Position numbers and translations under genes: made by a program. A stretch of DNA of 64,000 bases, taken from NCBI RefSeq assembly GCF_002812485.1, contig NZ_CP025003.1:2046001-2110000 (forward strand). The letters are read 5' to 3'. Source of the stretch: Dickeya fangzhongdai (GTDB lineage Bacteria; Pseudomonadota; Gammaproteobacteria; Enterobacterales; Enterobacteriaceae). This document shows, piece after piece, positions 1 to 8,829 of this stretch. The notes under the pieces are model-generated. The model did no database searches, was not told the DNA's origin, and saw only the letters and a list, made by a program, of their open reading frames with translations. The number at the start of each line of letters is the position of its first letter. Within the stretch, counting starts at the first letter, position 1.

Positions 1-252
1 ACCGGCGAAGGGTTCAATCCGGATTATCTGGCCCGTGAATGCAACCTGACGGTGGAGGAGGCGTGGCGGCAGGCGCAGGCGACTATCGACGCCGCCGTGG
101 CGCGCCCGCAACCGGCGGCGGATTTCGACCTTAACGCCCGTATCCGGGTGGTGGACGGCGATGCGGTGCTGGCGGACAACCAGGACGGCGACGACGCCAT
201 GTGTCAGGCGTTCGCTCGCGTAATTGAAGACGCTTACCCGACTCACGCCTGA
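1..252 (+). CDS. Partial CDS, unidentified C-terminal fragment
   Basis: Reading frame 1 is open from the window edge to a TGA at 250-252, giving the last 83 residues of a protein whose start lies outside. The tail is acidic (several DGD/DGDD clusters near the end) and has no membrane segment. I do not recognise the family. Codon use is GC-rich like the core genes, so this is a real coding end rather than a chance frame. It converges on the gene at 343-1461, with a hairpin in the gap. Confidence 0.6.
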   Translation, partial: TGEGFNPDYLARECNLTVEEAWRQAQATIDAAVARPQPAADFDLNARIRVVDGDAVLADNQDGDDAMCQAFARVIEDAYPTHA

Positions 253-272
253 GCGAGTAATCGTCAGGCAAG

Positions 273-309
273 ACCGTCTCCCCCGGCAGCGTAAGCCGCG
301 GGAGACGGT
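273..309. terminator. Inverted repeat between convergent genes
   Basis: A 10-bp stem (273-282 with 300-309) encloses a second short GC pairing, and lies between two convergent genes. No clear T-run follows on either strand, so a bidirectional terminator is likely but not certain. Confidence 0.5.
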
Positions 310-342
310 GATTCAGGCCGGTTATTACGCCGACCTTGCCGG

Positions 343-1461
343 TCAGGGCTCCAGCCAGCCGGCAACGTCTTTGGCGGCGGCATGGCTGTCAGGGTGACAG
401 AGTACGGTAATCACGTCTCCGATGTTTTTGGACAGGTTAGATAGCAACATCAGGCACATCAGTCGGTTGAGGGATTTATCGTTCCATGATTTCGCCAGCG
501 TCAGCAGCGACTCAGCCAACTTCTGGTGATCTTTGGCTTTGAAGTTAATCAGTTCGGCACACTTCTTTATCCCATCGTAAGCGGTAAACAGCACCCCGAA
601 AGGCGTGACGGAAAAGGCGGATTTCATGGCGCCGATATCGATGTCGTGAATGGCCGTTTTGAGCCCGTCTTTTACCGTTTCGTTAGTGATTTGCAATGGC
701 GTAATGATTTCCAGCATATCGTACAGGCGAGACTGTTTTTCCATGTAGCCGGAGAAGCTGCTCAAGGCCATCCAGGGCGCCAGCACCATGCCGCCGGATG
801 TCAACGGACTCACTGTCCCGATGACGGCGCCAAGCCCTTTTGAGGCGACGTAGGCCGACCCTTTTTCCAGTGCAAGCTTGATATAGTCGCCGGTTTTGTC
901 TTTTGACAGATCTGTCACCGGCAAACTTTCCAGCGCCAGTATCGAACGGGCGGCCACAAATGCAGGCAGCAATACGGGTTTGTCGCTGGAGATCAATTGC
1001 AGAGCCTTTTCGTATGGGTCTGGCGCCTGGACACTGCTTGTGGTCACGGCAGGCGTCGCAAAGAGAATGGATGATAATTCACGCGCGGAGGGGGTGGCGG
1101 CTTTCAGATAAGCATCAAAGTGGTCATACAGTTTCCTGTATGTGTCTATCGGCTGTGAGGCGAACAGATAACTGCCTGCCCTTGATAGCTTTTGTCCCAA
1201 GGCTTCACATTGTGTCGCCTGAGGTTTCGTACCCACTCTGACCTCATTCAGCAGGTTGATATGTACATCCAGCGCAAACCAGGCTTCGGGCGCCAGAATG
1301 CTGATGCATTCCGCGATGGTGACATCCTGACGCATCTCCTCCAGCGCGTTGATGCCGTGCGAAATGTCATTTAAATCCAGTGAATTATAGAATTTGTTAC
1401 CCAGTGATTGGGCGCCTTTGTCCTGCCATTTATTACAGAAATACTCGAAGATATCCATCAT
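343..1461 (-). CDS. Hypothetical protein, 372 aa
   Basis: A 372-residue protein of unrecognised family. It starts with two adjacent ATG codons (1461 or 1458) behind an AAAGG-like ribosome site. There is no signal peptide. A glycine- and serine-rich hydrophobic stretch near residues 205-235 could be a membrane-associated helix pair; the rest is helical and polar. Such central hydrophobic segments occur in pore-forming or toxin-like proteins, but no motif here supports that. It is divergent from the phosphatase gene downstream and convergent with the partial gene at the edge. Function unknown. Confidence 0.7.
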   Translation of the reverse strand: MMDIFEYFCNKWQDKGAQSLGNKFYNSLDLNDISHGINALEEMRQDVTIAECISILAPEAWFALDVHINLLNEVRVGTKPQATQCEALGQKLSRAGSYLFASQPIDTYRKLYDHFDAYLKAATPSARELSSILFATPAVTTSSVQAPDPYEKALQLISSDKPVLLPAFVAARSILALESLPVTDLSKDKTGDYIKLALEKGSAYVASKGLGAVIGTVSPLTSGGMVLAPWMALSSFSGYMEKQSRLYDMLEIITPLQITNETVKDGLKTAIHDIDIGAMKSAFSVTPFGVLFTAYDGIKKCAELINFKAKDHQKLAESLLTLAKSWNDKSLNRLMCLMLLSNLSKNIGDVITVLCHPDSHAAAKDVAGWLEP

Positions 1462-1573
1462 ATAACCTTTTAGTCGTGGGCCTGGGTCAAGCGTAATTTC
1501 GCGCCTCGCCGCCCGCTCGGTTATATCAAGGTCATTTCCAGCGTAAACCGGCCGCCGGGCAACTCTCCATACT

Positions 1574-1610
1574 CATTTTGTATCGCTAAACCGGTACGGC
1601 TCTCTCGCGC
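1574..1610. repeat. Upstream element, copy 1 (duplicated before both phosphatases)
   Basis: 37 bp that recur at 3216-3252 with four mismatches. Each copy lies 120-190 bp before a phosphatase gene, so the duplication that produced the two genes carried upstream DNA, possibly an operator or promoter part. The rest of 1462-1761 is the divergent promoter region of the hypothetical gene and the first phosphatase; nothing else recognisable is seen there. Confidence 0.6.
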
Positions 1611-1761
1611 CGGGAGCCGCCCGTGCCTATACTGGTCTGGCGATATCCGCAATGAAAGTGCCTGTTATTAAAAAAGTTTCACCGAACTGTCATCTGCGCC
1701 GATTAGGCTGATGCGGTTTCCTATCCTTGACGATAATTCGTGACAATAAAAAGGACATATC

Positions 1762-3048
1762 ATGCGCTATTCTTACGTGTTTATGGCGGTGGCTTGCTCA
1801 CTGGCGACAGTCCAGGCGCAGGCCGCTTCCCAAAGCGATTCCCAACTGCCGCAAGTCAGCCTGCTGCAAACCACCACCGAGGCCAGCAACAGCGCCCCGG
1901 TCATCGAAATGCAGCAGCAGGTGCAGCAATATCTGCAAAAAGCCTTGCTGGGAACCGCGCCGAAGCTGACCCGCGCGGTGCTGGACAAAGCGCCGGATCA
2001 GGGAGAACCGCAGGGCGACATGAAATGGCTGAAAGCGACCGGTTACGTTTTCAACCCGAAAGATCAACAGCAGGCCAGCGTGAAACTGCTGGAAGGGTTC
2101 AGAACCCTGCCGGCGCCGGTGTTGCAGAAAAACCTGGCGACGGTTGAGCGCATCAATCTGGAATCGACCCTGCCGTTGCGCCAGAAAGCGCTGATTGATG
2201 CGGAAAATACCCGCTACCTGTACGCGCTGGCGGAGGCGCTGGGGCCGAAGCTGGGCAAGGCGTTTCTGGATGTGTACCAGAAAGGCGAAATAGGTAAGGC
2301 CGCGGCGTTGATCAAAGCCACCAACGTCAGCACGTCGGCGGCGAAAAACGCCTTTAACTACCCGCGTCCGTTCAAACAGCCGGGCAACAACATCCATCTG
2401 GTGCCGGATACCGCGGTCGTGGCGGATAACGCCCGTTACACGGCGTCGGGCGGTTCGTTCCCCAGCGGCCATACCAACGGCGGGTATAACGATGCGCTGC
2501 TGCTGGCGCAGATGCTGCCGGAGCGCTTTGTCCCGCTGATTGACCGCGCCGCCAGCTATGGCTATTCCCGTCTGGTGCTGGGGGTGCATTATCCGCTGGA
2601 CGTGATCGGCGGTCGCATGGCGGCCGAGCGCAGCGTGGCGCATTTCCTGAACGATCCGAAATACCGCGTGCTGTTCAATGATGCCAAAACCCAGCTGCGT
2701 GCCGCGCTGGAAAAAGCCTGCGGCACCACGCTGGCCGAGTGCGCCAAACCGCAGGGTAAAAACGACCCGTATACCGACCCGGCGATGAAATCGTTTTACC
2801 GCTACACCATGACCTACAACCTGCCGTCGGCGAAGGTGAAAGCTCAGCCGGTCAAGGTGCCGGAAGGGGCGGAAGTGCTGCTGGAAGGACCGCTGCCGCA
2901 GCTGAGCGCCGCCCAGCGCCGTGCATTGATGGTGAAGACGGCGATTGCCGACGGCTATCCGCTGTCTGCCGGCGGGGTGGACGCCAATTTCTGGCAACGC
3001 CTGAACCTGCATGACGCGGTGGAAGCGGCGAAGACTGTAACCAAATAA
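1762..3048 (+). CDS. Secreted acid phosphatase, PAP2 / class A-like (copy 1)
   Basis: A 428-aa periplasmic or secreted phosphatase. A Sec signal peptide ends about residue 21 (VQAQA). The three-part PAP2 phosphatase signature is complete: K195-x6-R202-P203, then PSGH at 234-237, then S269-R270-x5-H276-x3-D280. These supply the phosphate-binding Arg/Lys and the nucleophile and proton-donor histidines. The protein is longer than classical PhoN (about 250 aa), with about 100 extra residues before the core and a C-terminal extension that carries two cysteines. ATG at 1762 follows an AAGGA site. It hydrolyses phosphate monoesters in the family; the substrate here is unknown. A strong terminator follows and a paralogue is next door. 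Confidence 0.9.
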   Translation: MRYSYVFMAVACSLATVQAQAASQSDSQLPQVSLLQTTTEASNSAPVIEMQQQVQQYLQKALLGTAPKLTRAVLDKAPDQGEPQGDMKWLKATGYVFNPKDQQQASVKLLEGFRTLPAPVLQKNLATVERINLESTLPLRQKALIDAENTRYLYALAEALGPKLGKAFLDVYQKGEIGKAAALIKATNVSTSAAKNAFNYPRPFKQPGNNIHLVPDTAVVADNARYTASGGSFPSGHTNGGYNDALLLAQMLPERFVPLIDRAASYGYSRLVLGVHYPLDVIGGRMAAERSVAHFLNDPKYRVLFNDAKTQLRAALEKACGTTLAECAKPQGKNDPYTDPAMKSFYRYTMTYNLPSAKVKAQPVKVPEGAEVLLEGPLPQLSAAQRRALMVKTAIADGYPLSAGGVDANFWQRLNLHDAVEAAKTVTK

Positions 3049-3100
3049 TCGTTTTCGCAATAAAAGACACCTTTATCCGCTCTCCGCCGGGCCTGATGAA

Positions 3101-3135
3101 CAGCCAATGTCATATCGACATTGGCTGTTTTTTTT
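3101..3135 (+). terminator. Intrinsic terminator after phosphatase 1
   Basis: Perfect 11-bp stem (3101-3111 with 3117-3127), 5-nt loop, followed by eight T residues. Classical rho-independent terminator, so the two phosphatase genes are transcribed separately. Confidence 0.92.
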
Positions 3136-3215
3136 CGCGTCATCCTCTGTTTTCACGTTCTGGTCATGCTCATGGCTGTATCGGCTCTACCCGCCGCAGG
3201 CTGGCCGTAACGTCA

Positions 3216-3252
3216 CATTTTGTATCGTTAAACCGGTGCGGGTTTCTCGCGC
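3216..3252. repeat. Upstream element, copy 2
   Basis: Second copy of the 37-bp element at 1574-1610 (33 of 37 identical), here about 120 bp before the second phosphatase gene. Confidence 0.6.
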
Positions 3253-3370
3253 AGGGGGGGCGTTTAATTCTACGCTGGTTGGGTGATATTTGAGCGCTTG
3301 CGGGGCAGGCTCATTCACCGTTCACCATCACCTGTGTCGTTTCCTGTTAGCAGAAAAATGAGGGGGTAGC

Positions 3371-4690
3371 ATGCGGTATCCTGTTGTTTTCATGTCGCCT
3401 GTTGTTTTCATATCAATAGTTTTCATGTCGGTGGTCTGCACGCTGGCGGTATGGCAAGCGCAAGCCGCTGAGGGGGATGACACTCGGCAGCAAATGATTT
3501 TTCTGCAAACGACGACCGAAGCCAGCGACAGTAAGCCGGTGGTCGCCATGCAGCAAAAGGTGCAGCGCTATCTGCAAAAAGCGTTGCAGGGAAACGCGCC
3601 GCTGCTAACCCGCACGGTGATGGATAATGCGCCCTATCTGAGCGAGCCCTGGGATGATTTAAGGTGGCTGAAAGCCGCCAACTATCGTTTTAACTCCACC
3701 GCTCAGCAGCAGGACAGCATCACGTTGTTATTAGGGTTCAGAGCGCTGCCGGCGGATGTCTTGCAGGAGAATATGGCTATCGTGGAGCGTATTAATCAGG
3801 ATGCGTCGCCCGCGCTGCGGCAAAAGGCGCTGATTGATGCGGAAAATACCCGCTACCTGTACGCGCTGGCGGAGGCGCTGGGGCCGAAGCTGGGCGAGGC
3901 GTTTCTGGATGTGTACCAGCAAGGCGAAATAGGTAAGGCCGCGGTGTTGATCAAAGCCTCCAACGTCAGCACGTCGGCGGCCAAAAACGCCTTTAACTAC
4001 CCGCGCCCGTTCAGGCAGCCCGGCAACCATATCCATCTGGTGCCGGATACCGCGGTAGTGATGGATAAGCAGCCTTACACGGCTTCTGATGGCGCCTTCC
4101 CCAGCGGGCATACCAGCGGCGGGTTTAATACCGCGTTGCTGATGGGGCAGATGCTGCCGGAACGCTTCGTCCCGCTGATTGACCGCGCCGCCACCTACGG
4201 TTATTCCCGTCTGGTGCTGGGGGTGCATTATCCGCTGGACGTGGTCGGCGGACGTATGATGGCCGAGCGCAACGTGGCGTATATTCTGAACGACCCGGAA
4301 TACCGTGTGCTGTTCAACGACGCTAAAACCCAGTTGCGCGCCGCGCTGGAAAAAGCCTGCGGCACGACGCTGGCCGAGTGCGCCAAACCACAGGGTAAAA
4401 ACGACCCCTACACCGACCCGGCGATGAAATCGTTTTACCGCTACACCATGACCTACAACCTGCCGGTGGCGGAAGTGATCGCCCAGCCGATCACGGTGCC
4501 CGAAGGGGCGGAAGCGCTACTGGAAGGGCCGTTGCCGCAGCTGAGCGCCGCTCAGCGCCGTGCGCTGATGGCGAAAACCGCCATTGACGACGGCTACCCG
4601 CTGTCTTCAGGCGGGGAGGACGCCAATTTCTGGCAGCGCCTGAACCTGCATGATGCGGTGGAAGCGGCGGAGCAATCGGTGAAGCAATAG
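3371..4690 (+). CDS. Secreted acid phosphatase, PAP2 / class A-like (copy 2)
   Basis: A 439-aa paralogue of the preceding gene, nearly identical from about residue 160 onward and more divergent before that. The catalytic signature is complete (K-x6-RP, PSGH at 244-247, SR-x5-H-x3-D), so it should be active. The signal peptide is lengthened by a short internal repeat (PVVFMS, PVVFIS, IVFMS at residues 4-20), which gives a longer hydrophobic core than in copy 1; in-frame ATGs at residues 8, 19 and elsewhere make the exact start uncertain. The stop codon lies inside a 19-bp tandem repeat. The two genes are a recent tandem duplication that includes upstream DNA, each with its own transcription end. 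Confidence 0.9.
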   Translation: MRYPVVFMSPVVFISIVFMSVVCTLAVWQAQAAEGDDTRQQMIFLQTTTEASDSKPVVAMQQKVQRYLQKALQGNAPLLTRTVMDNAPYLSEPWDDLRWLKAANYRFNSTAQQQDSITLLLGFRALPADVLQENMAIVERINQDASPALRQKALIDAENTRYLYALAEALGPKLGEAFLDVYQQGEIGKAAVLIKASNVSTSAAKNAFNYPRPFRQPGNHIHLVPDTAVVMDKQPYTASDGAFPSGHTSGGFNTALLMGQMLPERFVPLIDRAATYGYSRLVLGVHYPLDVVGGRMMAERNVAYILNDPEYRVLFNDAKTQLRAALEKACGTTLAECAKPQGKNDPYTDPAMKSFYRYTMTYNLPVAEVIAQPITVPEGAEALLEGPLPQLSAAQRRALMAKTAIDDGYPLSSGGEDANFWQRLNLHDAVEAAEQSVKQ

Positions 4691-4748
4691 CGATTCAGTG
4701 AGGTAATAGCGATTCAGTGAGGCAATAGCTATTCAGTGAAGCAATAAC
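4681..4748 (+). repeat. 19-bp tandem repeat across the stop codon
   Basis: Three and a half copies of a 19-bp unit (4681-4699, 4700-4718, 4719-4737, 4738-4748) with one or two differences each. The first copy holds the last codons and the TAG of phosphatase 2; later copies are untranslated. The period is not a multiple of three. This looks like slippage at the 3' end of the gene. Confidence 0.9.
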
Positions 4749-4771
4749 GGTTGCCGGCATCCGCAAGATAA

Positions 4772-4801
4772 ACAGAAGGGCTTCCCGTGAAGCCCTTCTG
4801 T
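4772..4801. terminator. Hairpin between convergent phosphatase 2 and Fn3 gene
   Basis: Perfect 12-bp stem (4772-4783 with 4790-4801) and a 6-nt loop between two convergent genes. T-runs are weak on both sides, so a bidirectional terminator is inferred from position. Confidence 0.7.
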
Positions 4802-4842
4802 AACGGATGTCCGGCGATTAAACCGGGTCCGTCGGGTTTTGG

Positions 4843-6540
4843 TCAGCGCTTGATGCTGACGTTATCGAAGCTGACCTTGCCGTTGCTGTTATTGCGCGAT
4901 GACAGTGCCAGCCCGATATACAGCGTATCGTTCATGTTGGGATTGATGCGCTTGTTGAGTGTGGTCCAGGTCAGCCCGTCGTCGGAAACCTCCGAGGTAA
5001 AGGTGTTGCCGTCGCGGGTTAACCGTAGCCAGGTGGGCTGGCTGCCGTTTTCAGATTTGGCGAAAACGCCTCTGCTGCCGGTAGCGGTACCGTCTTTACT
5101 ACGCCATTGCGACATCGCGCCGGACGAGGCGGTATACCCCGTCAGCATATAGGCGCTGCTGTCGGAAAGGGTGTTGCGTATCATCAGGCCGGCTTTGGCG
5201 TAAGGATCGCTATAGCGCAGATCGATCAGCCGCGCCGTAATGCTGCCGTCGCCTTTCAGGGTTTGATAGACGAAGTTGAAGGCGTCGGCGGCGCCCCACA
5301 TATCGCCGGTGTGCGCTTCCAGCGCAATCACATCCTGATCTTCGGTGGCGGTGCCGGGCGTATCGGTTTTGCCGATGTCCTGCCGTTTCCATGCCTCGCT
5401 GAGTGGAGACGCCGGCGGCGTCGTCACGCTGACCACGTTGGAATAAACGGAATCGCCAGCCTGATTGTAGGCTTTCACCCGGAAAGCGTAGGTGGTGTTG
5501 GGAGCCAGCGTGCCTACATCCACCGAGGTGGCGTCCGGCCCCAGCGATTCGGCGCTGGTGTAGGCGCCGCCCGCCTCATAGGCACGGGGCGTGGTGTCGT
5601 AAGCGCCGTCGCCAAAGGTACCCGCATAGGAATATTCGACGATAAAGCCGCGCTCGTTATCCGAACAGTCGTTCCAGTCCAGTTGAACCACCGAACTGGA
5701 GATCGCGCCGGCGGTCAGGCTGTCCGGCGAGGCCGGCGGCTTATCTTCACCGATGTAGGGATCCAGCGATATCCCTGTGCGCAGGATTTTGGCGCTGACG
5801 CGATGGCGCGTCGCGGCCAGCCGGTTGTTCACGTCGGCGAGCGTCAGCGGCGTAATGCTGACGTCGTAATCCACCGGGCCTTCGCGCTGGGTCAGGGTGG
5901 CGGTGCCGTCCAGATAGAAAATTTCGTTAAGCCACAGGCTGGGCATGATTTCGCCGTTACCGGCCGGAGCCCCGACGGTAAAGGGAACCATCGGGTTGCC
6001 GGTGCTGGTCTGGATACCGGCGTTCCACACGGCGGAGCGGCCGGGCGCGCCGTCAAGGGGATAGTCCGGCGCGTAGCGATCGGTCAGCGCGACCTTTTTG
6101 ATAAAGCCCTGCGTCGTCGTCACCAGCGGCGCATTTTCCGCCAGCAGGGTGCCGCCGCGGTTGAAATAGTTCAGTTCCCAGTGCATCAGAAAGTATCCCT
6201 GACCGGTCAGGGTCAGATGCTCGCCGGCGTGCAATAGCAGGTACTTCCCTTCCTTTGAGCCTTTAATGGGTTCGACGTATTTATTCGCCTCGCCATCGTT
6301 GTTGCCGACCAGCGTGACGCCGGTCGCCGCCGGTCGCTGATACAGGCCGTTGATCTTTGGGTAGGACAGATCCTGATCGCCCTTATCGAACGCCGCATGC
6401 TCGGCCGCCGCGACGGAGCCGGCACAGCGTTGCGTGTCGACGGCGGCAGCTTTACCGGCGAACCCGTATGCGCCGAACAGCAATCCGCCAAGCAGGGCGC
6501 TGAATCGACGTCGGGGCAGGCGATGACGGAGAGTTTCCAT
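4843..6540 (-). CDS. Secreted fibronectin type III domain protein
   Basis: A 565-aa exported protein. A twin-arginine-like or long Sec signal (RRRF near residue 10, hydrophobic core to about 33) precedes an unrecognised N-terminal domain (about 40-265). Then comes one fibronectin type III domain (about 268-375, ending in the usual YAFRVKAYN strand) and a C-terminal concanavalin-like (DUF1349-type) beta-sandwich (about 385-565) that in related proteins binds or accompanies carbohydrate-active modules. No hydrolase catalytic motif is evident in the N-terminal part. In a plant pathogen a wall- or surface-binding role is plausible, but this is inference. It stands alone, ATG at 6540 with an AGGA site. 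Confidence 0.75.
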   Translation of the reverse strand: METLRHRLPRRRFSALLGGLLFGAYGFAGKAAAVDTQRCAGSVAAAEHAAFDKGDQDLSYPKINGLYQRPAATGVTLVGNNDGEANKYVEPIKGSKEGKYLLLHAGEHLTLTGQGYFLMHWELNYFNRGGTLLAENAPLVTTTQGFIKKVALTDRYAPDYPLDGAPGRSAVWNAGIQTSTGNPMVPFTVGAPAGNGEIMPSLWLNEIFYLDGTATLTQREGPVDYDVSITPLTLADVNNRLAATRHRVSAKILRTGISLDPYIGEDKPPASPDSLTAGAISSSVVQLDWNDCSDNERGFIVEYSYAGTFGDGAYDTTPRAYEAGGAYTSAESLGPDATSVDVGTLAPNTTYAFRVKAYNQAGDSVYSNVVSVTTPPASPLSEAWKRQDIGKTDTPGTATEDQDVIALEAHTGDMWGAADAFNFVYQTLKGDGSITARLIDLRYSDPYAKAGLMIRNTLSDSSAYMLTGYTASSGAMSQWRSKDGTATGSRGVFAKSENGSQPTWLRLTRDGNTFTSEVSDDGLTWTTLNKRINPNMNDTLYIGLALSSRNNSNGKVSFDNVSIKR

Positions 6541-6659
6541 AAGTGTATCCTGGTGAATTTATAACTTATTGATTTTAAGTGATATTGATAAACGCCAGAC
6601 CATGCGCCCGGGCAGCGTATAGTAATTGGCGGAAAATGCCAAACTCATCATTGGCGTTA

Positions 6660-7634
6660 TCAGAATTTTCCGGCGGCAGGCAGAGACGGGGTGATGGCGG
6701 TTGACGATGTTTTTTCCCGCTCGGCCAGCAAATCGACAAAGGCGCGTACCTTGGCCGGGCGAAAACGCGAAGCGGGGAAGACCGCATGGATGCCCCCGCC
6801 GGGCAACTGCCAGTCGGGCAACACCTGTATCACATGACCACGTGCCAGATCCTCCGCCACTGCGAAATCCGGCAATACGGACAGCCCGGCGCCTTGCCGT
6901 ACGGCTTCGCGCACGGCGAAGGTGGCGCTAAAAAACAGATCGGCCTTGACTGTGACCGGACAACTGTCGGCACCGGGGCGGGAGAAGACCCAGTGTAATG
7001 GGTCGCGCAAGGCGGTATTAGCGATAAACGGCAGTGCGGTGATGGCCGCAGGCGATGTCAGGTGGGCGATGCGTTCCCGCCACGCCGCCGGCGCCACTAG
7101 CCATTGCCGGAAGGTGACTATTTGCCGGGCCTGCACATGAAGTTCGGTCAGCCAGCCAACCCGGATAGCCAGTTCGATATTGTCCGATAACAAATCCAGC
7201 GGTTGATCGCTCAGCTTCATGTCCACCTTGCAGCGCGGGTACTGGCGAGTGAAATCCGCCAGCGCCGGGACAACCACGCTGATGCCGTAATCAAGCGGCG
7301 CGGTCAACCGTAACAACCCGGACGGCTCTGACGCGGCTTCGGCCAGCTCGGCAAAGGCATCCCCCGCTTCATGCAGAATCAGCGCACAGCGTTGGTAGAA
7401 GCGGTATCCTGCCTCGGTGGGTTGTACATGGCGCGTGGTTCGAATCAGCAGGGCGGTATTGAACTCGCGTTCAAGACGGGCGATCTGCTGGCTGACGACG
7501 GCCTTGGTGATGCCAAGCCGTTCAGCGGCCGCGGTGAATGAACCGGTTTCGACGACGGCGGCGAAATAGGCCATGCGCCGCAGGTGGGGAACATCACCCG
7601 GTCCGGTATCGCTGCGATTGTTTGCTTTTAGCAT
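6660..7634 (-). CDS. LysR-family transcriptional regulator
   Basis: A 324-aa LysR protein. The N-terminal winged helix-turn-helix is clear (about residues 18-77, FAAVVETGSFTAAAERLGI and the following recognition helix), followed by the periplasmic-binding-like effector domain to about 310. It resembles the large subgroup that often controls a divergent oxidoreductase or drug-response gene. The divergent neighbour 73 bp away encodes a DsbA-family protein, its most likely target. The effector is unknown. Confidence 0.9.
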   Translation of the reverse strand: MLKANNRSDTGPGDVPHLRRMAYFAAVVETGSFTAAAERLGITKAVVSQQIARLEREFNTALLIRTTRHVQPTEAGYRFYQRCALILHEAGDAFAELAEAASEPSGLLRLTAPLDYGISVVVPALADFTRQYPRCKVDMKLSDQPLDLLSDNIELAIRVGWLTELHVQARQIVTFRQWLVAPAAWRERIAHLTSPAAITALPFIANTALRDPLHWVFSRPGADSCPVTVKADLFFSATFAVREAVRQGAGLSVLPDFAVAEDLARGHVIQVLPDWQLPGGGIHAVFPASRFRPAKVRAFVDLLAEREKTSSTAITPSLPAAGKF

Positions 7635-7718
7635 ACGCTCTATGAGGTTTATCGGTATTTTTACGCCAATGGGTTTTGCTTATCATAAGCGACATTCTGC
7701 AAAACAATGGAGTCGGTG

Positions 7719-8357
7719 ATGAGTAAAATCCTGCATTATGTTTTTGATCCCCTGTGCGGATGGTGTTACGGCGCCTCCCCAACCGTCGCCGCGCTGGCCG
7801 ATCACCCGGCGTTTCGTTTGGAACTGTCGCCGAGCGGGCTGTTCGCCGATGAGGGTGCGCGGCCGACGAATGATGAGTTTGCCGCTTATGCCTGGAGTAA
7901 TGACCAGCGTATCGCCCGGTTAACCGGTCAGCCTTTTTCCGAGCGTTATCGCCAGCAGGTGTTGGGCGACCGTCAGCAGGCGTTTGACAGCGGCGCGGCG
8001 ACGCTGGCGCTGACCGCGGTTGCGTTGACCGAGCCGTCGCGGGAAGTCGCGGCGCTCAAGGCGATTCAGCAGGCGCGTTATGTAGACGCCCGGGATGTAA
8101 CGCGCCGCGAAAGCCTGGCGGTGTTGCTGAGTGAGGCGGGAATGACGCTGGCGGCGGCGCGGTTGTCGCAACCCGACGCGGCTTTGCTGGCAGCCACTCA
8201 GGCGCGCATCAGGCAAACGCGGGGGGTGATGTCGGCGTTGGGGGTTCACGGTGTGCCGACGTTTATCATTGAGGAAGGCGGGCGGCACCAACTCGTCCGC
8301 AGTGACGCCGTTTATTCCGATCCGCAGGCGTTTATCAAACAGTTGCTGTCGGCGTGA
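7719..8357 (+). CDS. DsbA-family (FrnE-like) thiol oxidoreductase
   Basis: 212-aa cytoplasmic protein of the thioredoxin fold with an inserted helical domain, as in DsbA/FrnE relatives. The active site CGWC is at residues 13-16 and the cis-proline loop GVPTF lies near the C-terminus. No signal peptide. An ATG four codons upstream (7707) is in frame, but GGAG at 7709-7712 sits at the right distance only for 7719, so I chose the latter. Likely a disulfide or glutathione-linked reductase/isomerase; the substrate is unknown. Divergent from the LysR gene and 76 bp before the NTF2-like gene, possibly in one transcript. Confidence 0.85.
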   Translation: MSKILHYVFDPLCGWCYGASPTVAALADHPAFRLELSPSGLFADEGARPTNDEFAAYAWSNDQRIARLTGQPFSERYRQQVLGDRQQAFDSGAATLALTAVALTEPSREVAALKAIQQARYVDARDVTRRESLAVLLSEAGMTLAAARLSQPDAALLAATQARIRQTRGVMSALGVHGVPTFIIEEGGRHQLVRSDAVYSDPQAFIKQLLSA

Positions 8358-8433
8358 TGGTATAGCCATACCGCCAGCAGCGTCCGCGGCCTTTGCGGCG
8401 GCGGGCGACGATACATGAACGAGGAAACGTGAG

Positions 8434-8829
8434 ATGCAGACCAATTTGGATATTATCCGTGCCACCTATGAAGGCACATCCGAAGAGAATGGCAAGCAGT
8501 TGTTATCGGTACTGGCGCCGGACGCGGTCTGGATTGAGGCGGCAGGCTTCCCTTATGCCGGTACTTATGTCGGTCCGCGGCAGATTGTCGATGGCGTGTT
8601 TTATCGGCTGGCGACCGAATGGGAAGGGTATCGGGCGCAGGTCCACACCTATCTGGCGGATGGCGATCGGGTGGCGGCCTTTGGCGTCTATTCAGGGACG
8701 TACCGTGCGACGGGCAAGGCGATGACGGCGACGTTCGCCCATCTTTATCAACTGCGCGCAGGGCAGATTATCCGCATGGAGCAGTATGTGGACAGCGCGA
8801 TGGTGTGTCAGGCGATGGAAACAGTCTGA
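8434..8829 (+). CDS. NTF2-like / SnoaL-like protein
   Basis: 131-aa protein with the NTF2-like cone fold pattern: N-terminal helix, a YxGTYVGP-type loop, and paired strands ending with HLYQLRAGQI. The family includes isomerases, dehydratases and many ligand-binding proteins with no assigned activity. It follows the DsbA-family gene in the same direction, so both may be controlled by the LysR regulator. Function not assigned. Confidence 0.8.
   Translation: MQTNLDIIRATYEGTSEENGKQLLSVLAPDAVWIEAAGFPYAGTYVGPRQIVDGVFYRLATEWEGYRAQVHTYLADGDRVAAFGVYSGTYRATGKAMTATFAHLYQLRAGQIIRMEQYVDSAMVCQAMETV

Noticed and set aside
1798..3060. 420-codon open frame on the minus strand opposite phosphatase 1
   Set aside because: It mirrors the GC-rich phosphatase gene, is rich in Arg/His/Gln as antisense frames are, and has no motif or ribosome site.
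5107..6237. 376-codon plus-strand frame inside the Fn3 gene
   Set aside because: The minus-strand gene has a signal peptide and recognisable domains; this frame is Arg/Gly/Val-biased shadow.
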